From assembly GCA_964482235.1 (NCBI GenBank), contig CAYZWU010000003.1:124001-188000 (forward strand): a DNA stretch of 64,000 nt, read 5' to 3'. Within the stretch, counting starts at the first letter, position 1, and each line of letters opens with the position of its first letter. The position numbers were made by a program, and so were the translations under genes. Shown piece after piece: positions 43,024-51,600 of the stretch. The notes below the pieces were generated by a model. It was given only the letters and a program-made list of their open reading frames with translations, did not search any database and was not told the DNA's origin. Source of the stretch: CAYZWU01 sp964482235 (GTDB lineage Bacteria > Planctomycetota > B15-G4 > CAYZWU01).

Positions 43024-43929
43024 TCACTCCACTTGTTGATTCCGGAGCAGTTTCTCGATTTCGCTCCAGAGGTTTCTCACGGCGGCGGACACCGGGCCCT
43101 CCGAATGCTCCACCACACTCTTTCCTGCAATCATGGCTTCGGTGAACTCCGTGCCGAAGGGAATCTTTCCCGCAACGGGAATCCCCTGGGAGGTGCACCA
43201 TGCCTCCATCTCCTTTTCCTGCTCCCGGCTCAGGTCGAACTTGTTGATCGCAACGGCCACGGGGATGCGAAAGTGACGCGCGAGCTCGGCGACGCGCTGC
43301 AGGTCGTGAAATCCGGATAGACCCGGTTCCGTGACCACCAGCACCAGGCGGCTTCCCGTGATCGAGGCGATGACCGGGCACCCGATGCCGGGCGACCCGT
43401 CCACCAGGACGAGATCCAGATCTCTCCGTGCCGCGATCTCCCTGGCCTCCTGCCGGATCAGGGAGACCAGCTTGCCCGAATTCCCGGCCCCGGCGGCCAG
43501 CCTTGCATGAACGAGCGGCCCGTGGCGGGTCTCGGAGACGAACCAGGCGCCGCCGTGCGCTTCTTCCATGACAACGGCGCCGGCCTCGCAGAATCGGCTG
43601 CAGACGCCGCATCCTTCACAGGCGAGAGGATCGATCTCGAAAGCTTCCATCGCGATGGAGTTCGGCGGGCCGTCCATCGAGACGGCTCCAAACCGGCAGA
43701 AGTCGAAACAGGCGCCGCAGGCCACGCAGAGATCGCTGTCGATGCGCGCCTTCTCCCCGCCGACGAACGGCCGGCTCTTCTTCACCCGGGGTTCCACGAC
43801 CAGGTGCAGATTCGCTGCATCGACGTCGCAGTCGGCAAGGACCATTCCTTCACCGAGCGCGGCGAAGGAGGCCACGAGGCTCGTCTTGCCTGTCCCCCCC
43901 TTGCCGCTGATCACGGTCATCTCTTTCAT
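43024..43929 (-). CDS. MinD/ParA-type ATPase with two 4Fe-4S motifs (ORP cluster)
   Basis: 301 residues from the ATG at 43929, which overlaps the previous stop as ATGA; a longer frame to 44256 runs inside the previous gene and is rejected. Walker A is SGKGGTGKT (8-16). A ferredoxin domain is inserted after the first strand pair, with C68/71/74/78 and C104/107/110/114. VLVDGSPGIGCPVIAS is the Walker B region. Twin ATPases of this type accompany Mrp and NifX-like genes in ORP operons. They probably act as a heterodimer in cluster assembly or transfer. Confidence 0.87.
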   Translation of the reverse strand: MKEMTVISGKGGTGKTSLVASFAALGEGMVLADCDVDAANLHLVVEPRVKKSRPFVGGEKARIDSDLCVACGACFDFCRFGAVSMDGPPNSIAMEAFEIDPLACEGCGVCSRFCEAGAVVMEEAHGGAWFVSETRHGPLVHARLAAGAGNSGKLVSLIRQEAREIAARRDLDLVLVDGSPGIGCPVIASITGSRLVLVVTEPGLSGFHDLQRVAELARHFRIPVAVAINKFDLSREQEKEMEAWCTSQGIPVAGKIPFGTEFTEAMIAGKSVVEHSEGPVSAAVRNLWSEIEKLLRNQQVE

Positions 43930-44810
43930 GGTGCGAGCTCCAGGATCCGGCCGGCCAGTCGGGAAAAGAGGGCCCCGTACCGCGAATCCAGCCGGGAGAC
44001 CAGCCCCCCCTTCGCGCAGGCCTCGGCGATGCGGCGGTCCTCGGGCAGCTCGAAGATGATCTCGAGCCCCTCGTCCTCGCAGAACCGCCTGACCTCGTTG
44101 TTGCCATGATTCGACCGGTTGAGAATCACGTAGGTCCGCAGATCGAGCACCCGTGCCATCTCCACGGCGAGCCGAAGGTCGTTGAGTCCGAAGGGAGTCG
44201 GTTCCGTGACCAGCAGGACCAGATCCGAATCGCGCACCGTTTCGATCACGGGACACGATGTTCCCGGCGGGGAATCGAACACGGTGATGCCGTTCGCCGG
44301 GATCCTCGTCTTGATTCCCTGGATCAGGGGGGGCGACTGCGCCTCGCCGATGCGGAGCCTTCCATGGATGAACCGGATAGATCCCTCCGATCCGTTGACC
44401 GGAGGGACCATGCCCGTCTCGACGATTCCGACCTCCCGGAATCCATCAGAAATTGCTTTTTCCTCGCAGACCAGGGCACAACCGCCGCATCCCTTGCAGA
44501 GCTCGGGAAAGGTCAGAGGCGGACCGTCCATGGCTACGATGGCGCTGAACCGGCAGATCCGGCCGCACTCGCCGCAGGCCGTGCATTTCTCCCTGTCCAC
44601 TTCCGGCACCGGAATCCCGATCGTCTCCGATCGCGCGAGCTCCGGCTCGAGGAAGAGATGCCCGTTCGGCTCCTCCACATCGCAATCCGCATAGGTGACG
44701 TCACGTCCTGAAGCGGCAAGGGCCAGGGAAAGATTGACGGCCATCAACGTCTTGCCTGTCCCGCCTTTGCCGCTGGCAACAGCGATTCTCATCGATTGCG
44801 ACTCCGGCAT
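43926..44810 (-). CDS. MinD/ParA-type ATPase with two 4Fe-4S motifs (ORP cluster)
   Basis: 294 residues. Walker A is SGKGGTGKT (13-21). The ferredoxin insert has C76/79/82/86 and C105/108/111/115. FDSPPGTSCPVIETV is the switch/Walker B region. The sequence is a clear paralogue of the next protein (43024-43929) and the genes overlap by four bases, which suggests the two subunits are made in equal amounts. The start overlaps the DUF5320 stop by one base (TAATG). An alternative ATG six codons later is possible. Confidence 0.87.
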   Translation of the reverse strand: MPESQSMRIAVASGKGGTGKTLMAVNLSLALAASGRDVTYADCDVEEPNGHLFLEPELARSETIGIPVPEVDREKCTACGECGRICRFSAIVAMDGPPLTFPELCKGCGGCALVCEEKAISDGFREVGIVETGMVPPVNGSEGSIRFIHGRLRIGEAQSPPLIQGIKTRIPANGITVFDSPPGTSCPVIETVRDSDLVLLVTEPTPFGLNDLRLAVEMARVLDLRTYVILNRSNHGNNEVRRFCEDEGLEIIFELPEDRRIAEACAKGGLVSRLDSRYGALFSRLAGRILELAP

Positions 44811-45178
44811 TACGACTCTGTTGATGCTGATTTCAGCTCTTCGATCCGTCTCCGGACCATCTCGAGCTCTTCGCCCAGTGCGGCAGCATGCTGCTTCAGG
44901 TCGTCGAGCTCGGACAGGTCGTCCTGTCGCGGCTCATCGATAAAAGGCCTGCCGAATCGGCGAAGCCAGTTGAACGCGCGGCGCCAGCCTCCATTGCGGT
45001 CCGATGCGCCCATCCAGCCCGCTCCCATGGGAGGGCCGAAACACCTTCCAGGACCTTGCCCCATGGCGCGTCGTCCTCGAGATCCGCGACCGATGTTCCT
45101 GAATTCAGACCGCTCTCCGCTGCCCCGTCCGTTCCGGGGACCCTGACCGGCGGGTCCTGTTCCATCTCCTCCAGGCAT
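44810..45178 (-). CDS. DUF5320-like Gly/Arg-rich protein with coiled coil
   Basis: 122 residues starting at the ATG 45178, which has GGAGGT four bases upstream; a TTG twelve bases earlier is less likely. The beginning MPGGDGTGPAGQGPRNGRGS is the characteristic start of DUF5320 proteins, which accompany Mrp/NifX/ATPase clusters in anaerobes. The C-terminal 40 residues (DDLKQHAAALGEELEMVR) form a coiled coil. A scaffold or regulatory part of the ORP-type complex is possible; no biochemical function is known. Confidence 0.75.
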   Translation of the reverse strand: MPGGDGTGPAGQGPRNGRGSGERSEFRNIGRGSRGRRAMGQGPGRCFGPPMGAGWMGASDRNGGWRRAFNWLRRFGRPFIDEPRQDDLSELDDLKQHAAALGEELEMVRRRIEELKSASTES

Positions 45179-45224
45179 CTTGACCTCCAATCGTGATATG
45201 GGCGAATCTTCCGACCTTTGCGCA

Positions 45225-45584
45225 CTACCAGTGCCCCTGCCTGTCGGGCTCCTTGGCAGACGTCATTCCGCCTTTTTTGAACTCTTCGTAAGCTTCCTTG
45301 GCCGTTCCCGCCGCCCCCAGGTAGACCGTCACACCTGCTTTGGAGAGCAGCCTGAAAGCCTTGGGACCGCAGTGACCGGTCAGGACGGCGCCTGCGTCAT
45401 GGCGCACCACGCTCTCCGCCGCCTGGATTCCGGCCCCCTGCATCAGGTTCAGGTTCTTCTTGTTGTCCACCGCCTCGACCGATTCCGAATCCGTGTCAAT
45501 GATCAAGAAAAACGGCGCCCGTCCGAAGCGTTGGTCCACGAGACTCTCCATCGAATCTCCCTGAGTCGAAATGGCTACTTTCAT
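45225..45584 (-). CDS. NifX/NifB-C family protein (ORP-like)
   Basis: 119 residues, a single dinitrogenase iron-molybdenum cofactor biosynthesis domain. The start KVAISTQGDSMESLVDQRFG and the later GAVLTGHCGPKAFRLLSKAG are family signatures; the Cys in GHCGP may bind metal. Such small proteins hold Mo-Fe-S or Mo-Cu clusters, as orange protein does. It is encoded just before the DUF5320 gene in the ORP-type cluster. Confidence 0.85.
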   Translation of the reverse strand: MKVAISTQGDSMESLVDQRFGRAPFFLIIDTDSESVEAVDNKKNLNLMQGAGIQAAESVVRHDAGAVLTGHCGPKAFRLLSKAGVTVYLGAAGTAKEAYEEFKKGGMTSAKEPDRQGHW

Positions 45585-45618
45585 CTGCCCTCGTCTCCTT
45601 GACAGTTAAACCTCTTTT

Positions 45619-45993
45619 CTAACCTCGACCGCGCCATCTGCCGCCTCTCCGCCTCCTGCAGGCGCAGCCCGGCATCCTGAAGCGCGAGCTGGTCAGGGTG
45701 CCGTTCCGGTGGGCCTCGAGGACCTCTTCGAAAGGGCCGGCTATTCCTGACAGAACCCGGATGCCCGCAGCTTCCATCCTGCGCCGCACCATGCCTGTCA
45801 CTCCGCCACAGATCAGAAGGTGCACTCCCTCCTGCTTGAGGATCGCGACTCGCTCGATGGGAGAGATGCCTTGAAGGACCAGCTGCTCCCTCGACACTTC
45901 GTCTTTCCGCTGCTGCTCGATGAGCAGGCAGAGATGCGCCACGTCAAAGACCGGTGAGATTCTCGATCGAAATACCGGGATCGCTATTCTCAC
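45619..45993 (-). CDS. NifX-family protein with Cys/Arg-rich tail
   Basis: 124 residues from a GTG at 45993 preceded by AGGAGG at the right distance; a TTG at 46020 lies inside the sigma-54 promoter and is rejected. The domain begins MRIAIPVFRSRISPVFDVA and contains LLICGGVTGMVRRRMEAAG, typical of NifX-like proteins. The end GCACRRRRGGRWRGRG is unusual and adds two cysteines and a basic tail that might bind metal or nucleic acid. It is the first gene of the ORP-type operon behind the sigma-54 promoter. Confidence 0.78.
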   Translation of the reverse strand: MRIAIPVFRSRISPVFDVAHLCLLIEQQRKDEVSREQLVLQGISPIERVAILKQEGVHLLICGGVTGMVRRRMEAAGIRVLSGIAGPFEEVLEAHRNGTLTSSRFRMPGCACRRRRGGRWRGRG

Positions 45994-46016
45994 ATTTGCC
46001 TCCTGACCGAATATTT

Positions 46017-46031
46017 GCAAGGGGCGTGCCT
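46017..46031 (-). promoter_or_regulatory. Sigma-54 promoter for the ORP-type operon
   Basis: On the minus strand it reads AGGCACG-CCCC-TTGC followed by AAA. Only the first base differs from the TGGCACG-N4-TTGC consensus. Transcription would begin near 46005, leaving about 12 nt before the GTG and placing the AGGAGG site at the very start of the message. In Desulfovibrio vulgaris the orp operons are also sigma-54 dependent, which fits. Confidence 0.8.
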
Positions 46032-46136
46032 CTTGAATACGGAAATCTTAATAATATTTAACATATTTAATATTAGTAACTTATGATATCGCCTGAAAAC
46101 CGCAGCGTTAAAACACACCAAAGCAGAAGGCGCATA

Positions 46137-46167
46137 ATGCACCATTCGACACCCCAAGTGGGTGCAT
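46137..46167. promoter_or_regulatory. Inverted repeat, candidate enhancer site for the ORP activator
   Basis: ATGCACC (46137-46143) and GGTGCAT (46161-46167) are perfect arms 17 bases apart, and TTGCAC follows at 46169-46174. The site is about 120 bp upstream of the sigma-54 promoter at 46017, a normal distance for an enhancer. The surrounding A+T-rich gap (46032-46220) shows no gene. Confidence 0.5.
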
Positions 46168-46220
46168 ATTGCACTCTCTGTGTTAGTTCTGAATGGTTCC
46201 TTCCTACAGGGGGGAGCGCA

Positions 46221-47549
46221 CTAATCGGGAGTCTTGATGCCGTATCGGACGATCTTGCGGCGGAGGGTATTCTTGTCGATATTCAGCTCGCGAGCCGTTG
46301 CCATCCTCCGGAAGCTGTTCCTCTCCAGCGCCTCCCGGATCGCCTGGGCCTCGATCTCGGCCAGCGTGGTCCCCTTCACGACAGCGACGAGATCGTCATC
46401 GGCTATCAGATGGTCCGGGAGATGGGCGATGTTGATCCAGTTTTCCGTGCAGAGAATGAAGGCATGCTCGATGGCGTTCTCCAGCTCGCGAACGTTGCCC
46501 GGCCAGTCGTGCCGCATGAGCAGCACGAGCGCCTCGGGACGCAGCCCTGCGATGGTGCGCGACTGGAGACGGTTGAAACGCTGGATGAAATGCTCGGCCA
46601 AGAGAGGGATGTCTTCTCTCCTTTCCGCCAGCGGCGGCAGCACCATCCGGACGACGTTGATGCGGTAGAAGAGGTCCTCGCGAAACTTGCCGCTCTTGAC
46701 CAGCTTCTTCAGATTCCTGTTCGTGGCGGCGATGATGCGGATATCGGCCTCGACCGGTTCCGTCGATCCGAGCGGTTCGTACTTGCGTTCCTGCAGCACG
46801 CGAAGAAGCTTGACCTGCATGGCCGGCGAGACGTCGCCGATCTCGTCGAGGAAAAGGGTGCCGCCCTGTGCTGCGGCGAACCGGCCCGGTCTGTCCGTCC
46901 TGGCATCGGTGAATGCGCCGGCCTTGTAGCCGAAGAGCTCCGATTCGAGGAGAGCGTCGGGCAGGGCCCCGCAGTTGACTGCCACGAACGGGCCCTGTGC
47001 TCTCCGGCTCAGCGTGTGGGCCACACGGGCGAAGAGCTCCTTCCCGGTACCGCTGGCCGCCTCGACCAGGAACGTGCTGTCGCTCTCCGCGATGCGCGGC
47101 AGGATCTCCATGAGCCGGATCATCTCGGGATTCTTGCTGATGATGTCCCCGAGCGAGCGCTGCTCCTTCAATTCGCGGCGCAGCTCCTCGACGAGCGACA
47201 GATCGCGAAATGTCTCCACACCGCCGATCACTTCATCGGATTCGTTCTTCAGCAGGGCCGTGCTGACGCTGATCGGGATGCGGCGTCCGTCGACGCGGAC
47301 GATGTAGACGGGCAGGTTGACCAGCGGTTCGCCCGTCTCCATGGTGCGGCGTAGAATGCATTCGTTCTCGCAGCAGCTGGAGCGGAACACCTCCCAGCAG
47401 TACCGCCCGACCGCTTCGTCTCTCGGAACGCCGGTTATCCCTTCGGCCGCCTTGTTGAACTGCGTGATCCGCCACTCCCGGTCCACGGTGAATACGCCGT
47501 CGGCGATGCTTTCGAGAATGATGTTGGTCCTGCTGTCCGGTCCGATCAT
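46221..47549 (-). CDS. Sigma-54 activator of the ORP-type cluster, three-Cys PAS
   Basis: 442 residues. The PAS domain (5-120) contains YCWEVFRSSCCENEC with C51, C59/C60 and C64. The AAA+ domain has Walker A ASGTGKE (165-171) and GAFTDA (211-216) where GAFTGA is usual. A Fis-type helix-turn-helix (LNIDKNTLRRKIVRYGIK) closes the chain. It is a paralogue of the activator at 40207-41553. It lies directly upstream of the ORP-type operon in the same direction, as an activator gene (DVU2106) is linked to the orp operons in D. vulgaris. Its own promoter also appears to be of sigma-54 type. Confidence 0.88.
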   Translation of the reverse strand: MIGPDSRTNIILESIADGVFTVDREWRITQFNKAAEGITGVPRDEAVGRYCWEVFRSSCCENECILRRTMETGEPLVNLPVYIVRVDGRRIPISVSTALLKNESDEVIGGVETFRDLSLVEELRRELKEQRSLGDIISKNPEMIRLMEILPRIAESDSTFLVEAASGTGKELFARVAHTLSRRAQGPFVAVNCGALPDALLESELFGYKAGAFTDARTDRPGRFAAAQGGTLFLDEIGDVSPAMQVKLLRVLQERKYEPLGSTEPVEADIRIIAATNRNLKKLVKSGKFREDLFYRINVVRMVLPPLAERREDIPLLAEHFIQRFNRLQSRTIAGLRPEALVLLMRHDWPGNVRELENAIEHAFILCTENWINIAHLPDHLIADDDLVAVVKGTTLAEIEAQAIREALERNSFRRMATARELNIDKNTLRRKIVRYGIKTPD

Positions 47550-47606
47550 CTCGACCCCTTAACAGAGGTTGCTCAAAAAGGTTTCTGCTCTTCCTTATAC
47601 AATACG

Positions 47607-47621
47607 GCAAGGCGGGTGCCA
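47607..47621 (-). promoter_or_regulatory. Sigma-54 promoter before the ORP activator gene
   Basis: On the minus strand it reads TGGCACC-CGCC-TTGC, with GG and GC ten bases apart and one mismatch to consensus. The start would be near 47595, about 46 nt before the activator ATG at 47549, so the activator may control itself or be controlled by the second one. A plus-strand TGGCACG (47629-47635) mirrors it but lacks a proper -12 element. The remainder of the 47622-47808 gap has no gene. Confidence 0.65.
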
Positions 47622-47808
47622 ATGAGCCTGGCACGAATAGCCCGATGAAGAAATGCATCGATTCCCTGCCTGATCCATCCGTTCAACAGCTGCAAGACCG
47701 GCTGAACCGGCCAATTCCATTCGCACAAGTCTATCTTTTATTCTTTATTTATTTTGGACTATTTGTATCATTGCCGGTGCTACGTACTCCTTTTGGAGGA
47801 TTGACAAA

Positions 47809-48525
47809 ATGCCTACCCTTGAAGCTGTCGTGGAATCCCATGTCCAGCGCTGGCTGACCCAGCGCCGTTTGAAAGAACTGGCCCGCAGGGAGATGGAGAG
47901 CCAGGCCGAGCTTCAGTCACTCCCCCCACCCATCACCATATCGTACTCTCACGGCAGCGGCGGCGACGAGATCGCGGAGACGGTGTCGCAGGCTCTCGGA
48001 CACCAGCTCTTCGACAGGGAGATCGTCGAGGCGATCAGCCGCAGCACGAACATCCAGACCCAGATCATCACGCTACTCGACAAGGGCGGACAGAACCTCG
48101 TCAAGTCTCTCACCGACCAGCTCTTCAGCAACCGCGTCATGGACGACATGAGCTACACCCACACCCTGATCCGGATCATTCGCACGATCTCGCTGATCGA
48201 GCCGGCCGTGTTCATCGGCCGCGGTGCCTGTCACATCCTCAAGGATAGCGATGCGTTCCACGTGCGCATCGTGGCCGACCTTGCCGAACGGATCCAGCGA
48301 ATCGTCGGAATGGAAGGGGTGACGGAAAGCGAGGCGCTCGACCAGATCAAGTCGGACGACCAGATGAGAAAGCGATTCATCAGATCCAACTTCAACAGGG
48401 ACATCGACGATCCCACGGCGTACCACCTGGCGATCAACACGAGCCGCATCCCCTGGCTCCACGCGTCGGATCTGATCCTGTCGCTCTACGGCAACAGGCC
48501 GCTGCCTGGGAGCGAAATGAAGTAA
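47809..48525 (+). CDS. Cytidylate kinase-like family protein
   Basis: 238 residues. After about 35 residues of N-terminal helix, ITISYSHGSGGDEIAETVSQ and HQLFDREIVEAISRS match the cytidylate kinase-like (AAA_26) family found in many anaerobes beside signalling genes. The P-loop is atypical (HGSGGDE rather than G-x4-GK-S/T). FIGRGACHILKDSDAFHVRI is another family mark. Its substrate is unknown; true Cmk activity is doubtful. GGAGGA precedes the ATG. It ends at the long inverted repeat shared with the convergent efflux operon. Confidence 0.78.
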   Translation: MPTLEAVVESHVQRWLTQRRLKELARREMESQAELQSLPPPITISYSHGSGGDEIAETVSQALGHQLFDREIVEAISRSTNIQTQIITLLDKGGQNLVKSLTDQLFSNRVMDDMSYTHTLIRIIRTISLIEPAVFIGRGACHILKDSDAFHVRIVADLAERIQRIVGMEGVTESEALDQIKSDDQMRKRFIRSNFNRDIDDPTAYHLAINTSRIPWLHASDLILSLYGNRPLPGSEMK

Positions 48526-48636
48526 GCGGTGATACTGAGCCCGCGCAATCTCCGCCACGTACGGAAGGCACTATGCGCTGATACGGTCTGGCGTTGCCCG
48601 TACGTGGCGGAGATTGCGCGGGCTCAGTATCACCGC
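48526..48636. terminator. Perfect 39-bp inverted repeat between convergent genes
   Basis: Arm 1 (48526-48564) and arm 2 (48598-48636) are exact reverse complements with a 33-base loop. Arm 1 starts one base after the plus-strand stop, and arm 2 overlaps the last 7 bases of the RND gene. The hairpin is very stable in both directions, so a shared terminator is likely although T-runs are absent. A small non-autonomous element is the alternative. Confidence 0.75.
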
Positions 48637-51600
48637 CTGCGGAACAGCCTCTTCAGCAAAGCACCGACATCGTCCAGCACCACGTAGACCACGGGAACGA
48701 GGAAAAGGGTGAGCAGCGTCGAGACGGCCATGCCGCCCGCCGTGGCCACGGCCATGGGCCGCCGCGACTCGGAACCGGCGCCGAGCCCCAAGGCGGCCGG
48801 AAGCACGCCGAAGATCATCGAGATGGCGGTCATGAGGATCGGGCGAAGCCTCACCCTGCCGGCCCGAACGACGGCCTCGTTCCGATCCGCCCCGTCCCGG
48901 CGCAGCTGGTTGGTGTAGTCCACGAGCAGGATCGAGTTCTTCGTCACCAGCCCCATGAGCACGATGAAACCGATGATGCTGAACAGGTTGACCGTCAGGC
49001 CGAAGAGGTAAAGGCTGTAGAGCGCGCCCACCATGGAGAGAGGCAGTGCGATCATGATGGTGAATGGGTGGACGAAGTGGTTGAACTGCGAGGCCAGCAC
49101 CATGTAGATGATCACGATCGCCAGGATCAGGGCAAAGGATAGAGACTCGAAGGACTCTTCCATCTCCTCGGTCTGACCGGCCGTGGCCGTGGAGAATCCG
49201 TCGGGAAGGATCTCCCCCGCGATGGCTTTCGCCTCTTCGAGAGCCGATGCCAGGGGAAGCCCTTCCAGGTTGCCCTGGATCGTCGTGGCGCGGCCCAGCC
49301 CCCAGCGCTTGATCGAGCTCGGCCCCACCGTCTCCTCCACGCGCACCACGCTGGCCAGCGGCAGCATGCTCCCGGAGGACGAACGGATGTAGATAGAGTC
49401 GATCGCCCCGGGCACCCGGCGCGCCTCCCCTTCCATCTGAACCATCACGTCGTACCGCTCGCCGCCGCGCTTGAAATCGGTCACGTGATCGCCGCCCAGG
49501 AGAAGCCGCATCGATTCGGCGATGTCCGCCACCGAGACGCCGAGATCGGCCGCCTCGTCGCGCAGCACCTCGATCCGGAGCTTCGGCTTGTTGATGTCGA
49601 GCTCGCTGTAGACGTCCACGATGCCGGGAACCTTGCCGAGCCGGCGCTTGAACTCCTCGCCCACGGTGTAGACATCCTCCACCTCGGGCCCCATGATCAC
49701 GTACTGGAGCGGCGCCCCCCAGTCGGCCGAGGCGATGACAGGGCGCTCCTGCACATGGACGAGGAATCCGGGAATCCCGGCGAACCGCCCTCTCATCTCG
49801 GCCATCAATTCCTGCTGGGACCGCATGCCCTTCTCCCGCCGTTCCTCTAGGGGCATCAGCCTGAGGAAGGCGATCGCCTCGGTGGGCAGGCTGGCGCCGC
49901 GGTCGCCGAGGCCGATGGCCGTGAAGTAGGAGAAGACCTCCGGGTATTCGGTGAGAGTCTCCTCCACCTCGATCAGGTACCTGTCCATGAAGTCCACCGT
50001 GGCCCCCTCAGGTCCCCGTATGAAGAGGATCAGCGTGCTCTGATCCACTGCCGGCACCATCTCCTTGCCGAGCAGGGCGAAGAGCTGGAAGCTGAGCAGC
50101 GATATCCCCACACCGATCACCAGGACGATGTAACGCAGCTTCACGGCGCCCTTGAGGACGATGCCGTAGAAGGCCGTCATCCCGCCGTGAGCCTTCTCTA
50201 TCCAGCGGGAGAGGAACCTCTTCTGCTCGCCTGGGACGGCGAGAAAGCGGGAGCAGAGCATCGGCGTCAGCGTGAGGGCCACGAAGAGGGAGATCAGCAC
50301 CGCCACCGCAACGGTGAAGCCGAACTCGTAGAGCATCCGCCCAACCATTCCCTCGACGAAGGCCACGGGAAAGAAGACCGCGGCGATGGAGAAGGTGGCG
50401 GCCATCGCGGCGAAGGCGATCTCCGACGCACCCTCGCGCGCCGCCTGCAGGCGCGACTTCCCCTGGGACATGTGGCGGAAGATGTTCTCGAGCACCACGA
50501 TCGCATCGTCGATCACCACGCCCACGGAGATGGTGAGAGCGAGCATGGTGAATGTGTTCACCGTGAAGCCCAGGAAGTCGATCACCGCAAAGGTGGCCAC
50601 GATCGACGTGGGGATCGCCAGGGCGGCAATCACCGTGGAGCGCAGGCTCACGAGAAAGAGGAAGATCACGGCCGTTGCCAGGACGCCGCCCAGGAGCAGC
50701 GCCTCCTCGAGCTCGTCGATCGACTGCTCCACGTAGACCGACGAGTCGTAGGCGATCACCACCTCGTAGCCCGAGGGCAGCGTCTCCTGCACCCTGGCGA
50801 GCTCTTCCTTGACGCGGGCCGCCACGGACACGGTGTTCGCCTCGGACTGCTTGACGATACCGAGCCCCACGGCAGGCCGGTAGAGGGCGTCGGGAAGCCT
50901 CGTGAAGCGGGCCTTGGTCCGGAAGTTCCGTGCCCCGCGCTCGGCGCGGCCCAGGTCCTCGATCCTCACGGGCGATCCGTTGCGGAAGGCAACGATCAGC
51001 CTGTTGAACGCCTGCACCTCCGTCAGCTCGCCTTCGGTCTTGACGGGGAACTCCCTGTCCAGCCCCTCGATCCGGCCGGACGGAATGGCCACGTTCCGGG
51101 TCCTCAGCGCCTGGACCACGTCGGTGATCGTCACCTCCCTGGCCGCCAGCATGGCGGGATCGAGCCAGAGGCGGACGGCGAACTCCTGGCCGCCGCCCAG
51201 CATCACCTCCCCCACGCCCTCGAGCTTCTCGAAGTGAGGCTTCAGGACGTTCTCCGCGTAGTCGGAGATATCGACCTGGTCCCTGTCCACCGAAGTGACT
51301 GCGAGCCAGATGATGGCCTGGGCGTCCATGTCGAACTTGGCCACCATCGGCTCCTCGATCTCCTCGGGCAGCTGAAGACGAATGGCGGCAATCTTCTCGC
51401 GCACCTCCTGAGACGCCACATCGACGTCGCGCTCGAGCTCGAAGGTGATGGTGATCGACGATCCCCCCTCGAAGCTCGACGACTCGAGGGTCTTGATCCC
51501 CTCCACGGTGTTGATCGCCTCCTCGAGGGGATCGGTCACCTCCTCCTCCACGACCTCGGGGCTCGCTCCCGTATAGAGGGTGGTCACCGACACGACGGGG

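Noticed and set aside
47629..47643. Plus-strand sigma-54 promoter for the cytidylate-kinase-like gene
   Set aside because: The -24 box is perfect but the -12 position has CC instead of GC, so it was kept only as a finding about the mirrored pair.
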